Origin: Symsagittifera roscoffensis
Taxonomy: Eukaryota > Xenacoelomorpha > Acoela > Convolutidae
Direction of reading: 5' to 3'
DNA length: 64,000 nt
Assembly: GCF_963678635.1 (NCBI RefSeq)
Contig: NC_087066.1
Location: forward strand, 46,905,129-46,969,128
The notes below the pieces were generated by a model. That model did not search any database and was not told the DNA's origin. It saw only the letters and a list, made by a program, of their open reading frames with translations. The translations under genes and the position numbers were made by a program. Below, in pieces: positions 13,801 through 25,313 of this stretch (position 1 is the first letter of the stretch; every line of letters starts with the position of its first letter).

Positions 13801-14215
13801 CCAAACTTCTATAAAACATTGCTCAAAAATTAGAGAAATAAGTCAAGTTTTTTCATCTATACACTGTACAAAATTCCGATCTAATATTTATTGTTAAGTT
13901 GCTACAAAGCAAAATGTGAAAAACCGTGGTTAACCTTATACTGACCTTGTTTGATTTAGACTGCATTTTGGGGAGAGGCATTTCCCCCTCATCATAACCC
14001 TCCCCTCTATCCACATCCTGCTCTACTAAAACATGCGTGTCCTTCAGTGTAATCCCCAGCACCATTTCGCCCAAATCAGTCTCGAAAGTCTCCGCAACAG
14101 GGTTCGAATCCCGCTCGGAACCCGTGGAAGACTCGCTGTCTTCTTGAATTGTTTTCATGCCACTTTTGCCCTCTTTTTTCTCAGCGGAGGACGAAAAACC
14201 AGTCAAGACAGTCAT
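10840..14215 (-). CDS. BRICHOS-like type II membrane protein, four exons
   Basis: Exons are 14215-13946, 13021-12514, 12110-11433 and 11144-10840. Introns are GT-AG and phases match (0, 1, 1), giving 586 aa from the ATG at 14215. An acidic cytoplasmic N-terminus of ~110 residues ends in basic WRR, then a membrane helix at ~113-130. Five Asn glycosylation sequons follow, so the C-terminus is outside. Residues ~250-352 fit a BRICHOS domain: a strand motif around NYTALKLL, CYV at Cys288, a helix over PPLSNITKLLNQI, and HKFC at Cys349. The 60-residue spacing between cysteines is close to that in ITM2/Bri proteins. These are single-pass secretory-pathway proteins whose domain acts as a chaperone for an adjoining segment. 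Unlike ITM2 (~265 aa), this one carries ~235 further residues, with a helical Glu/Lys-rich part and a Gly/Pro-rich end. Intron 1 contains a hAT-type fragment. If exon 3 is not spliced at 11433, translation stops at 11392. Confidence 0.7.
13190..13610 (-). mobile_element. hAT-type non-autonomous element fragment in intron 1
   Basis: This matches the 434-bp element at 18,915-19,348 in reverse orientation. Shared landmarks are the GTCGACC/AGGTCGA pair, the GAGCTCTTCCAAAGCACT segment, GCGCGCGC, GGCGCCTAAGGCGCC, and the CCCTTTGAGTCGGCG block. The outer inverted ends are not clear. It lies inside the first intron of the BRICHOS-like gene and does not touch an exon. Confidence 0.6.
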
Positions 14216-14942
14216 TTTGGGTAAATTTTAATAAAATTCCGTCAATTTTTTGTAGTTTCTTAGATATAAGTTTTCAAATAAACAATTTTACAGTCTTATG
14301 AAAAGTTGGCCATTGGGTCGCTCGTAGCTTTAAAATATTAAAAAATGAGCACATTTATAATTGGATATATCATAAAAAATGGAGAGATTGATTTCAGAAT
14401 GTAAGAAAGAGAATTATTCGGTCGTTTTATAACACAGACAATTTTCCATGTGGTACAGTTGAAGATGTTCACCTGCACGTTCATAAATATTTGCACCATT
14501 ATTAAACATTCCGCAGGTGCATCCACCATAAATATTTAAAATTCCCATTTTGGTTTCGTACTCAGCGTGAACGTTTCCTTGGTGTTATTTTGTGAGCTGC
14601 TTAGATTAACTATTTCATTTTTCGTGTTTTCAGCTCTAAATCATTTTGTCAAAAACAAAAACACTGACACTTTTTACATTTGTTCAGAAACTTCTAAACA
14701 ATTGATTCAGTGGAAAAAACATCATTTAGGCTTATTTTCAACAATGTGACGTTTGCTACTCAATTAAGTTTTTTTTCGGTCTGACCATTGAAAATAGGGA
14801 GAAATTTTTGTCTTCCGACGTGTTTTTGGTTTTTTCCACGCAAAATCGTGTACCACAATTGATCATCGGAAAATGGGTCGAACGATAAATCATATTAAAG
14901 CCCCCTTCGTTTAACAAAAAATTTGTTTAATTGCAAAAAATT

Positions 14943-15025
14943 TAGTTTTACTGCAGGAAAAAGAGCTTTGGTAGCTTCATTTACCGCTTCCTTGGTCAAA
15001 AAAAACTTTTCCTGCAGTAAAACTA
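14943..15025. repeat. perfect 19-bp inverted repeat, 45-bp spacer
   Basis: TAGTTTTACTGCAGGAAAA at 14,943-14,961 is the exact reverse complement of the sequence at 15,007-15,025. The arms can form a long hairpin centred on CTGCAG. It might be the relic of a miniature inverted-repeat element, but no target duplication is evident. Confidence 0.75.
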
Positions 15026-15295
15026 GGGTTGAAAAAAAATTGTCTGCCGAAACATACGAAAAATTTTTTGTTGTCTGTTTTTCGAAGACTGTGGTTGACA
15101 CTGTGGCTACTTCAATAAAGTCATGCACATTTATACAGGCCTCTCATCATACCACGCACAAACACGACAATGATCTGATATATATTTTTTCAATCGTGGT
15201 CAATTTATTTTATGTTGCTTGCAAAACAACCGACACTATCCTTGCTGATTCTTGAGTTTAAAGATCAGGTTATGCTTAAGAATGTTGTAGTTTTT

Positions 15296-15800
15296 GTTCC
15301 AAACATTGAAAATGGTGAGAAACTTTGTACTTGGGTGTGTTTGTTTTTTGTTTGTTTTCCCTGCAAACTCAGGTACCACAAATAACTATTGAACTGGGCT
15401 GAGTGATATATCACCTAAAATCCTTTTAAATTGTGATTCGAACCAGATCAAAAAATTTCAAAAAAGTTTTCCCGGTGAAGAGAAAAACCGGTTTGAAGTT
15501 TTTGATTTTTCGTCTAATTTCGAGCGACTGAGCAGACTTACATTAGCTTAGTTATGCTTAGTTTAAGCCTTGAAACTTTAGTTTTACTCAAATGAAGTTA
15601 ATTTTTGGAGTTTTTAGCTTCATCTTAGAAACCAAAAACTTCAAAAATTTGGGACACAAATTTTGAAAAATACAAATTTTTTTTTTGTTTTTCTTGTTGT
15701 TTGTCTTCAAAAATAGTTTTCCAATTTGCGTATCTTACAATGACTGACGAAAATGTTTAAGCTCTACTTTTTAGCTCAGATTCCTTTATCCCACAAAAGC
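15296..15800. repeat. dispersed repeat, copy 2
   Basis: Diverged second copy of the block at 2,680-3,190, with the same order of landmarks, including TACCACAAATAA and GAAACCAAAAACTTCAAAAA. It is non-coding, with undefined ends. Confidence 0.5.
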
Positions 15801-17555
15801 GAAAAAGCGACACTAATTGGAATAATATCTTTGTTGTAATTTTTGAAGACTAGTCGGAACTCTCTCTGCTATTTGCACAGTAACCGGTTTTACTTGTTTT
15901 TCCGGTCATTGAAGATGAAAAGAACTTTAGATTCAGGTGTTTTGGTTTTTTTCTACTTTTTGTTTTCCACGCAAACTCAGAAAAAAAAGGTTTTCCACGC
16001 AAAAATTTCGTTTTTCCAGTCAATTTTCTTCAAAACTGTTTTACAATTGACTTATTTATTTTACTATGACTCTCTGAAATATGCTTATGTTTTGTTTTTT
16101 ATCCTTCAGATCTTTTTTCACAACACGCAGAAAAAACGACACTTATTTGAAAAAATTTGTTTATATTTTTTTCAGACTGTGGTCGGAACATTCTGTGCTA
16201 CTTGCACATTAACCGGCTATACTTGTTGTAATTTGGATTCAAATATTTAAGGATTGCTTGAAAATGCACCACGGAAAGGACACAGGTTTCTGAAAGCTTT
16301 TCTCGACAATACCAAACAATGTAATAACTTCGAGTATCGATTAAATCATGATTGAAAGGAGTTTGATAAGATTTATTTTTGGAAACCAACTGACATTTGT
16401 TTGTTCTAGCTGTAAAAAATCGATTAAGTTCACCTGAAGGTTGGAACAAAAAAAACACATTGTCTGTAAATTGAATGATTTGCTTTGTCAAAACTGATTT
16501 TTAGTTCATTTTACTACGAAAAAATCAAATAACCAGAGAAAGCGTAGAGCAAACTATAAAACAATAAAACTAATTCTAGCATAAAGTAGACATTTCTTTA
16601 GCTTCGGTCAGCGTTTCCACAGCACAAAAAGTCATAATCTTTCAAGGAAATGAAACCAGAAAAAAAAATTTAGGACTATTTACGATACAAATTTAGTTTT
16701 TGTTTTGACTAAAGTTTTATCAATTGCGCACATCATGCACTCAAAGAACACTACTTTCTAAAAAAAATAAGCAGCTTTTCAATATTGAAAAAAAAAACAA
16801 AAAAAATCAACTGTGGTGGGAATTTTTTGTGCTACTTGCAACATTTTTGTGCTACTAGCAGCTTTTTTTTCTCTAAGATTTCGAGATTTGCTTTCATATG
16901 AAACTGGATAAGAGTCTAAGGTCTGCATGATCTCTGATAACTTTCTAAGCAATATCAACCCATAAAATATAAAAAAATCCGCGTAATTCTTATTAAAGGC
17001 CTAAACAGCGGTTGTACGGAAAAATCTAACTATTAAACTGCTGAATGTTGTTTTGAGAAAAGTAAATTTGTTTATTTTATTTTTTTTCACCAAAAAACTA
17101 CCTTTTAGTTTGGTTTACAACAACCGGTGAGACCTCCGAAACTTACCCCGATCAAAAAATTGCAAAGTTTTTAATTTGCTTTATTGCGGAAATTTTTCGA
17201 TAACCAGACAAAAAACCAAACAGTATGTGTTATTTTCACTACATTTTTATATTTTGTAGGATTGAAAAGATTGAATTCAGATTTCTTAAGAACTAAAATT
17301 AAACTACACTATGTTTTAAGAACAAAGAACTGATTTCTAACAAAACTAAGAGAAATTCCTTCAGAAATTTTGCTAATCAAAATGTGTTGATGCAAAACGC
17401 AATGGCGAAAAGTGAACAAAACAAATAAATTGTACCAAATTTTTTGGCTTTGATGTCTCTGATTTGCTTTTTGAATGAAAAGTTGGATGAAGAACAAGCA
17501 AAAACAATTAATTTTTTTCGATGTTTTTTTTTCGCAAATGCAATATTATCTACCT

Positions 17556-17748
17556 CAGGGACGCATCCTCTTCAGGGATTCGACCTCTTGCCAACCCAAA
17601 GGATCTGCCTTTGTACTATTGTGAGATATCCTTTTTTTCAGCTCACTGACCCTAAATATTTGGTAAGATGCCAAAAAAACTCATCAACATGTACAAATTT
17701 TTTGAAAAGACGCCTCTGCCCTTAAAAAAAACCCTGGATCCGCCCCTG
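17556..17748. mobile_element. hAT-type miniature element, 193 bp
   Basis: It begins CAGGGACGCATCC and ends GGATCCGCCCCTG, inverted ends of the same type as the larger element at 18,915. Flanks read ATCTACCT on the left and ATCTACTA on the right, a 6-of-8 match to an 8-bp target duplication. The interior shares the CAGGGATTCGACC and CCCAAAGGAT words with the larger element but is shortened. It cannot encode a transposase. Confidence 0.65.
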
Positions 17749-18075
17749 ATCTACTAGTTGGTATACTTTGTTTCTAGTAACACAATCCTTTTAACCAATT
17801 AGCTTGCCTCAGCTCAATTTGGAGGAATTTTTGAATTCGATTAATTGTATCTTACTCATCAACCAAAAACTCTAATCATGGCACTTCTTATTCAATCAAA
17901 AATAAAAATTAATTTAAGGGCAATTAGACACATAAAGATTGTCTCTTTTTCAATTCCTCTCGTAAGTTAGATTTCAAACTATATAAAAAACAACCCATGC
18001 TAGCATTAAAAAAACTTATCCTGAAATATAAACATTTGTTTTCTTCTAACTCAAACTTATGGACATGAGAATCAT

Positions 18076-18372
18076 GCATATTGATCATTACGAGGCCAAA
18101 CTGTGCACTGGATAGGCGCACAATTTTGTGTATGTATGTTCCTGGATTACATAGACAAACCTTTAAACATGTTCCAAAATGTCAGTGGATTCCACTTACA
18201 AAACTTCCGTGGATTCCGCGTACAATATAGCTAGTTGTTCTGGATTCCGCAACTGTAAGTGGATTCCACAAAATATAAGTAGAGTCAACGAATGTAAAAG
18301 GAGTCAGCGAAATTTGTAAGCGGAGTCCGCAAATGTCAGCGGATTCCGCAAATTGTCAGCGGATTCAGAATT
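18076..18372. repeat. dispersed repeat with reiterated GGATTCCGC words
   Basis: The left part, from GAGGCCAAACTGTGCACTGG onward, recurs at 57,485-57,560. It is followed by many imperfect copies of GTGGATTCCACTTACA and GCGGATTCCGCAAATGTCAG. The same word family occurs at 19,497-19,860 and 57,570-57,850. Many words are near-palindromes. This looks like a repeat family rather than coding DNA. Confidence 0.6.
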
Positions 18373-18756
18373 TTGTCTATTACTGAACTTGCATATGAAC
18401 AATTGAAAGCTAGAGCTGGAATTCTTATCTATAGCAATGCAGAATTTAAAGGCAAGGACTTAAACAGTGTCAGCGGAATCCACGAACAAATCTTAAAACA
18501 TTTGTTAACTAAATCGGTGGATGTCAGCTTTTAGTATTTTGGAAACACAACACAGAATAAGTTCAATTTTTGGAGTCATTGGGTTGAGAGTGTATGGAAA
18601 GACAACACACAGGATATCGACAATTTAGGTCAGTATTTGAGATGGCTTCAATCCCAAATATTGATTTTGGAATTTTAACGCCGAATAAATGAAATATTTG
18701 TAGTTTGTAGTCCATGATCTGAGAGTGTTCGGAAACACAACGCACAGCATATTGCC

Positions 18757-18890
18757 GAATTAGGTCAGTATTTGGGATGGCATCAGTATTTGGGATCGCA
18801 GCTCAGATCGAAGTAGGTCAGTATTTGGGATCGGTAGGTCAGTATTTGGGATTGAAGTTCATTAGGTCAGTATTTGGGATCAAAGTTGAG
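18757..18890. repeat. irregular tandem repeat of AGGTCAGTATTTGGGAT
   Basis: Four full copies of AGGTCAGTATTTGGGAT and one partial copy lie within about 130 bp, spaced irregularly and mixed with GATCGAAGT words. An isolated relative is at ~18,628. It ends just before the hAT-type insertion at 18,915. Confidence 0.7.
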
Positions 18891-18914
18891 ATCGAAGTTG
18901 ACAGGAATTGAGAA

Positions 18915-19348
18915 CAGGGGCGGATTTAAGGGGAAGCGGGGGCGGCGGACGCCCCCCTTCAGGGATTCGACCCCCTGACGACCCAAAGGGTCCCCTTTTG
19001 GTACTTTTTAAGAACCAATTTTTTGGCCGGCCGACCCTAAAATTTTTCTAAGGGCGCCTTTCGCGCCAATTTATACTAATTATGAGTTGGGAGCGCGCGC
19101 CGAAAAAACGCGATTTTTTTAATCAAAATTTTACAAAAAGGACCAAAAACGCCTTTTTTGGCCTGTTTCGTCAAACAATTTGCCTGCGGCGCAGAAATTT
19201 TTACTAAAACAAGGTCTTTTTAGTGCTTTGGGAGAGCTCGGAAAATCTATTTGGTCGACCTAAGCAAAAATGAAAGTTTGACAAAACTTTAGATTTTTTT
19301 TCGAAAATCCGCCCCCCCCTTCTCGAAAAAATCCTAGATCCGCCCCTG
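18915..19348. mobile_element. hAT-type non-autonomous element, 434 bp
   Basis: The ends are CAGGGGCGGATTTAAGG and CCTAGATCCGCCCCTG, an imperfect inverted repeat of the CAGGGGCGG type known from hAT miniature elements. Flanking octamers ATTGAGAA (18,907-18,914) and ATTGAGAT (19,349-19,356) match 7 of 8, the duplication length expected for hAT. There is no transposase frame. Copies or fragments lie at 13,190-13,610, 17,556-17,748 and 35,215-35,476. Confidence 0.8.
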
Positions 19349-19496
19349 ATTGAGATCGAAGTTGGGTTGACAGGAAGTGAGGCCAAACATTTCAACTGGT
19401 AGTTGATGAAAGTAGTAAATGAGCTTGATTTTTCTGTTGACCAATTATCAAAAGATATAATTTTAAAGGCTATACTACACATATACATATATGTAA

Positions 19497-19860
19497 ACGG
19501 AATCCGCAAACAAAATGCGGATTCCACTTACAATTCATTCCACTTACATGTTGCGGATTCCGCTTGCAGTTGCGAAATCCGCAACAGCTCATTTTAACTA
19601 TACAATTGTCCTATTTTTTTTCTGTGGATTCCACAAACTGTTCTGGATTCCGCAAGTACGGTTGCGGATTCCGCAAAATTGCCTATTTTCGGAGTTATTT
19701 TGAGCGGTACTATGTTTTAGGTATTTGTTTGTGGAATACAAAACAGTGAAGAAGATCAAAGAAAAGTAGCAAAGCTGCGGATTCAAAGCGCAACAAATTG
19801 GCAAATTGGGCATCAAATTTGATTTTGGCCTGTTGCGGAATCCGCTTACAATGCAAAGAA
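19497..19860. repeat. GGATTCCGC-word repeat block
   Basis: Repeated near-palindromic words such as GCGGATTCCGC, TGGATTCCAC and GGAATCCGC appear on both strands every 20-40 bp. The block resembles 57,570-57,850, including the shared tail around GAGCGGTACTATGTTTTA and GAAGATCAAAGAAAA. No gene is supported. Confidence 0.6.
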
Positions 19861-20048
19861 TGCACGGGTTGGACTTGTAATGATTGAAGCAAAAAAAATC
19901 GCAATCACTTGAGTCGGTTTAGTAAAATGCCATTTTAACGCTCCGGCTCAACTAAATTTTTACATCCCGCTCAACTGAAATTTTATCAATCTCTTGGTTA
20001 ATAGTTTATGTGGAATTGAAGGTTCTTCTGTATTACTTGCCATAGTAA

Positions 20049-20360
20049 GCTGAGCGTGAGGTTGATTCATCTGTAAATTATATAGTACAGCAATTAAAGA
20101 ATCGATTTCAATCTTCGTCGATTGAACTCATACCTTGGCCAGAAAGAAGAAAAACAACAAAAACCACGAAAACAACCCCCCTCCCCACAAATTAGAACTA
20201 AGAAAGCTAGTGTTATGAAACTCAGAGAAGTGGTAGTAGAGATGATTTGACCCAGGCATACATCAAACGGGACCATTCCGACCCATGGATGGCAAATGAT
20301 AACGGTCCCCGAAAGTGTAAATGGCCCTATCAGAACCCGGCAACTAGCGGCAGTATTTGA
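20049..20360 (+). pseudogene. decayed reading frame, unknown
   Basis: One reading frame gives two protein-like segments, 20,049-20,195 (48 codons, including FQSSSIELIPWPERR) and 20,211-20,360 (49 codons, including RDHSDPWMANDNGPRKC). Three in-frame stops lie between 20,193 and 20,210. Base composition is more balanced than in the flanks. It may be an old gene or retroelement fragment. I do not recognise it. Confidence 0.25.
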
Positions 20361-23300
20361 CTCAATTTATAGTATGTTCCAGGCCTAGTTTAGGGAAGCT
20401 TAAGCTTAGAAATACAGACCCTAAGGACACCCACTTCCTGTTTATTACCCTAAGTGAACAAACCCGCACCTAAAATTCGGAAGTCGTTTCTCGGCCGCAA
20501 AAAAACGCAGAAGCTGAAACTTGGAGGGACGATAGGTAATGGCAAGATACATCTTGTGTTATAATTTCTAGCGATTGAAATTGAAGCTATTAGCACTTGA
20601 AAAAAATAGGCCCTTAGATCGGAAACAGGCAATTAACGCAAAATGATGAGCAACTGAAGCAGAATCCCATAGCGATATAGCTTTCTCATTGCAACGTTGG
20701 AGTAGTAGATAGAGTTAATTTGGAGTTTAGCTTAGCTTGGCAAATGATCTATAAAAACAGTCTTAACTAGACTAAAAAAAGTAATCCCAGAGGAAATTGA
20801 TAATAATAGGACCGCGGCATGAGAGTTAGTTCTCACAAAGGGTATGAACGGATGAAAAAAATAATTGGCACCCCGGAGGTGACTTGTTTTTTTAAAAAAT
20901 TGATCCCTAATTGACAAACTACGTTCCCCTAATAAAAAGTCTGGATTGGGATAGAGTATAGATAGAAATTTCAGATGCTGGAAATGAATTAGCTACCCAT
21001 AAAAAGGGTCTCCCTATACCCGCGGGAGGTCGGAACGTAAGAAAGATAATAAAAGAAAGACATTGGGGTCGCTGAGTAATCATAGCATGGTTTGGAGGTT
21101 GAGTTGAACTCATGGGTCTGAAGTTCAGGGAGGTCAGGAATTGGTTGGTTACAATTGTGTGATTTTTGTTTTATGGTCAAATTGTGATACTTACGGCATA
21201 CCGAATATCTGATAAACATGAATAGTTTGATAAAGGAAACCGAACTTGCCACGTGGCAGTGTTGAAAGGGGGAGGTATATAGTCATGAATTTTGTGCGGA
21301 CGGATGATTTAAGCGGATGTCAGGACCGATACCGAATGGCGTGTCTTAACTAAAACTAAGTGTAAAGAATGATAAGGAACTGGAGGCTGTACCGGAGAGC
21401 CTTCAAGAGTCAGAATAATTATTGAGGTTCGAATAGTTTGTTTTCGGAGTCAGAGAACAATTATAGCAGAGATAGTAGATAAATGGTTCTTATCAGAGTG
21501 ACAACAGTGATTCTTGAAGCTAGCGACATCAGTTAAAGTACCTCTAAAGAATAGTGATACTTAGAGACACTATTAATTTTAGCAGGTCAAACTGAGTTTT
21601 TGTGTGGAATTACTGTGTTTAATTGTTGTTAGGATTATTCAGAAAGACAGAGAGAGAGAACTGTTTAGTGGAGTCAACTGGAAGATAAAATGCAATGAGG
21701 CAATTGTGCTGATAAATCGCTGACCCTTTCCTCTTTCCTTTTGATTAGGTTATTAGATTTAATTGTAGCCACTCAGAGTTTTCTATATTTGGACTTATAC
21801 TTTCTGATTTGAATTAATATTTGAAATTCTTGCGATTGTATCGAGTAGACGAGGTAGTCTGAAGAGCAGTATACACGAAGGGGGCAAGCAACATAATACA
21901 ATACAGAATAGTTGCCATCAACTTAACCCTTTCGCGATTGTAGATAGTACTGATTCTCGGTCGCCCCACTGAATTCACTACCCAAAAGACCACTTTGCGG
22001 TGTCGTTAAGAGAGATAACGCTAGAGAAGCGATCCTCTAAATCTACAGTTTATTCCCGTCATAGACCGGTTGTAAATCATAGCGCTCCCAGTAAAAAAAT
22101 CAGACAAAACAAATACACGTGAAAACATACCATCCTTTCGCATTTTAGGAAATACACCACTCCAGTTTAGTTCAAACTTTTTTTGTTCTTAAAAGATACC
22201 CGATTGACATAGTTTTGGTTCTTCAATTTTGTTCTTTGTATCATTATGGGTCTCTATGAACAATAAGAAGGCGCGTTTTTTGATATCCTTGTCGCTAAAT
22301 CCGACACGCCGCCTCTTACGTTGGCAGGTCACCAATCAACGTTCTGACATTGGCTGAAACAAATTAAAAACAAGTAAACTCGAGCTTGTCGTGGTCGACA
22401 TTTGTATCTTCCAACCCTCCGAATCAAATGTTTTGTACAATCGGTTCCGTCATCTTCTTATACCATGGCTGCTGAAAACCTACTGCTTTGCAGATTTCGT
22501 TGTCTAAGGGTTGCGAGTCTTTTTTTCTAGCATGTCAAGCGAGTTGGGTTTTGATGTCTGCTTGACAGCCATCACACAGAATTAGTGTTTTCAATAAACT
22601 TCTGATGTAAAGCTTACAAGGAGCGCTCTTCGGCTCATTGATCAAAACGCTCGTGTGCCACTATAAACAAAGAACTGAGGACGCTTCGAATGAAGTCTTA
22701 ACGATTGTTGTAAATTCACAAAAAGTGCCAAACTGAGAAGGGTCTACGGTTTTTTGCTGGGATGAGCTACAAGTCGGGGAAATTCGATTGAAAATAGCTA
22801 ACAGAAGTTGAACATGTGTCACTGAAAACACGGAAACAAAAAAAAACAGCTGATATGTTTTTGAAAAAAAAAACTAAATTGCTGTACAAAAATGGTTTTT
22901 CAAGAACAATTGAATGACACATTTTATAATATAATGAACCCAAATTGAGAAAACTGAATCAGTAAGTAATTTTTTCCTAGTTTTTTGTGCCATTTTCGCT
23001 TTTATAACTGCAGAGAAAAATTTGCCTTCTTTCGGCTCTTTTCGACTTTCCCTACACCTTTGAATTTTATTTTTGAAAAACTACTTCAACATAGTCATAA
23101 TTCAATGAAACTTGACATGGTGAAAAACTAACAATTGTGTGCAGATTTGTTAATCTAAAGGTGTTCAGCCATAATTGCACTAAAAAAGGTGGGGGAAGTA
23201 GAAAAGACCAAAAAATCAAACCGCAAAGTAAGGCTTTTGGTTGTCGGAAAAAAGGCCTACATAAGTGTCTTTACTGCGTCCATTGACGCTCGATCATTTT

Positions 23301-23521
23301 GAAACTAAAGGATGCATTTTTAAGCTCAAATAAAATATTTTGTTGGCAGTTGCAAACTAACCAAGTTTTGGCCTCTTTCAAGTTTTAGCTCGCAAGCTGA
23401 TTAGTCATGTATTTTTTTTGTTGAAGTTACTATGTGTGAGAAGCGGTTAACTATGGGCAAATGTCAACTAATTATCAATAAAATGGGATCGAATTGGGTT
23501 TTGTCTGGGATTTGAACACTT
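20361..23521. other. intergenic, unclassified
   Basis: The part up to ~22,080 has more mixed composition than the neighbours, with short frames on both strands, and could be old retroelement sequence. A minus-strand stretch near 22,410-22,510 reads as ~30 protein-like codons ending in TGA, but it lacks a start and a convincing acceptor. From 22,760 the sequence is AT-rich and featureless. Confidence 0.35.
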
Positions 23522-23576
23522 TGGAACCAGATCTAAACTAGTATTTATCATTGGTTATTCTTATGATATTTTATCT

Positions 23577-23584
23577 CTATAAAA
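23577..23584 (+). promoter_or_regulatory. TATA box in LTR
   Basis: CTATAAAA lies ~55 bp into the 5' LTR and is repeated in the 3' LTR. Transcription would be expected to start roughly 25-30 bp downstream, placing the conserved hairpin near the 5' end of the RNA. The start site is inferred. Confidence 0.55.
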
Positions 23585-23643
23585 TATTAAATACTAACCA
23601 ATCAATCATACTCCATAAAACTAACAACCTATTTATTTGTAAA

Positions 23644-23671
23644 GTGTTGAAACTACTTGTAGTTTCAACAC
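23644..23671 (+). promoter_or_regulatory. LTR RNA hairpin, non-autonomous family
   Basis: The arm GTGTTGAAACTAC and its exact reverse complement are separated by TT. The same hairpin is at 26,382-26,409 in the other LTR. The giant element keeps it at 36,829-36,856 and 55,370-55,397 with paired base changes. Confidence 0.7.
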
Positions 23672-23906
23672 CAGAACAATTTGAATTAAACTTAGAGTAC
23701 AGTTGTTCTCATTCTGGAACTAACTCGCGCAAACCGTTGTACACTAGATCTATTAAGACTAGGAGATTAAAGAGTAAGATTAAGATTGGTATTAGACTGA
23801 GAAGTTGCACGAATCTATCCGGCCGAAAATAAGATAGCGTGACGAGCAGACGGTGTACCTTATCTGAAATTACTCTGAGAGTAGAGTAAGCTATACATAA
23901 CTCATC

Positions 23907-23929
23907 TGGTGCGACCAAAAGTCTCGAAC
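23907..23929 (+). promoter_or_regulatory. primer-binding site
   Basis: TGGTGCGACC begins two bases after the LTR, and complementarity to a tRNA-like 3' end (GGTCGCACCA) continues to the GTTCGA of a T-arm. It differs from the giant element's site by one base (AAAAG versus ATAAG). Confidence 0.75.
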
Positions 23930-23997
23930 AGACCTTAATTAACCTAGAATTCGACAAAAATTAGATTAGAATTAGACAAATACAACATTTCAAAAAA

Positions 23998-24231
23998 ATG
24001 TTATATGACAAAAACTTAGTAGATATGCCTCTACGCCTCAAAAGATCAGATCCAATATTCCGAACAATACGAGAACTACCCGGTATTGGAAAAAAACGTC
24101 GAACAAGAAACGACATACGAATAGGATGAAATCTACCAATTGATTTCATGATAGTACGACATAAACAAGATCAAACTTTTGTATTTAGGATACTACCAGC
24201 AGTAAATTTAAATTCTCATTTACTGACATAA
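23998..24231 (+). pseudogene. leader ORF homolog with one in-frame stop
   Basis: It starts at ATG 23,998 and aligns without gaps to the 77-codon leader ORF of the giant element. About 50 of 77 residues are identical, and many of the differences are conservative (K/R, D/E, I/V). A TGA replaces an Arg codon at codon 44. Shared motifs include MLYD, PIFRTI, ELPGIG and QTF. The function is unknown. The conservation pattern suggests past selection on the protein. Confidence 0.75.
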
Positions 24232-24527
24232 TATTTGAAAAATTAATTTCAAATAACCTTTCATGGCGCTAAGCCTATTAATTGTACAATTACGACTAAT
24301 AAAAATAACACTTGTCGTTTTCCTTAAATCAGCTGTAAACTAAATGACATCTTGAAAAAACATCTATTAAATATTAAAATACAAAAAATAGTTAGTATAA
24401 ATCATAAATTGTTAGTATTATAATTCATCACATCATCCCAGCTTCATCACCTAAAACATAACAGTGAGTTTCAAACATTATTAATCATCAAAACTAACAC
24501 CTAACCTTAACGCTCTAATTTTAAACT

Positions 24528-24676
24528 ATCAAGGCTTACCCTTAATTTCACTTAAAATAATTTCATTTAAAAAACAGATCATCAAGGCTTCCCTTGGATC
24601 TTTAAACTAAATTATATCTTAAGTTTTAAATTTCTAAATACTTAAATCTCTGATCATCAAGGCCTATCTTTGGATC
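24528..24676 (+). repeat. leader hairpin repeats
   Basis: Copies at 24,577-24,600 and 24,652-24,676 begin and end with GATC and can pair internally (CAAGG with CCTTG or CTTTG). A weaker copy is at 24,528-24,546. The giant element has two such units at 54,369-54,393 and 54,429-54,453. Confidence 0.65.
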
Positions 24677-25191
24677 AAATAGAACAATTTTGTTCTCCCC
24701 CTCCACATTTACTTAGTGTGTAACGACCTCAAACGTCGATTCACTACCCAACCCTTATCAAAGACCCAAAAATAACAGAAAATTTTCAAAAAACTAACTT
24801 TTTTAATTAAGCTAAACAGTGAAGAACTTCGGTTACTCATCCTTCACTTGATCCCACTCCTCTTAGATGACCCAGGTAAAACACTTAAACTTAGTAAGTC
24901 ATAAAATAGTATCTAACGAACTACTTGCGTTCTAACCTGAACATTGTGGATCGATTTACTATTCTCCAACCCTTGATCACAAATCACAACCCCTTAGTAA
25001 GATTAGGTAGGTCAAATCTTAGCTTAGAATTAGTCACAAGAAAGTACAAATCATTCTTCGGAATTGATATACGCTTTCTCTCCAAACCAAATATACGACC
25101 CAATTTAAGCTAACCACAAAAAATCATGAGAACTAACTGTTTAAGGCATTAGAATCACTAATCCAGATTGTGCATCCATCATCCTAAGCCT

Positions 25192-25313
25192 TATGTTAAG
25201 AGACAATTTAGGAAACAAACAAACAATCATAATACACAGTTGTTTAATTAACGACGAGAAATACGACCTCGTAATCACACCACACAGACAATCAGTAGGA
25301 TATATAAGAACAA
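25192..25313 (+). pseudogene. truncated copy of the giant element's 155-aa ORF
   Basis: A frame starting at about 25,192 carries NLGNKQTI and KYDLVITPH followed by VGYIRTK, matching the first ~40 residues of the 155-aa ORF at 53,385-53,852. It then stops early. The deletion that removed gag-pol and later genes begins shortly after. The start is approximate. Confidence 0.7.

Larger units (their letters stand above)
14216..17555. other. intergenic, repeats only
   Basis: AT-rich sequence containing a dispersed repeat (15,296-15,800) and a 19-bp inverted repeat (14,943-15,025). The open frames on both strands are low complexity and rich in Phe, Lys and Cys, and no exon is supported. Confidence 0.45.
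23522..23904 (+). repeat. 5' LTR of non-autonomous element (383 bp)
   Basis: It runs from TGGAACCAGATC to ATACATAACTCA, with TG...CA ends. A CTATAAAA box at 23,577-23,584 sits ~60 bp upstream of a 28-base hairpin (23,644-23,671). It is related to, but clearly diverged from, the LTR of the giant element. The AAAATAAGATAG segment in the right half is conserved between families. Confidence 0.88.

Noticed and set aside
18180-18372. GGATTCCGC words as a CRISPR-like array
   Set aside because: Spacing is irregular, words vary, the family is dispersed and the genome is eukaryotic.
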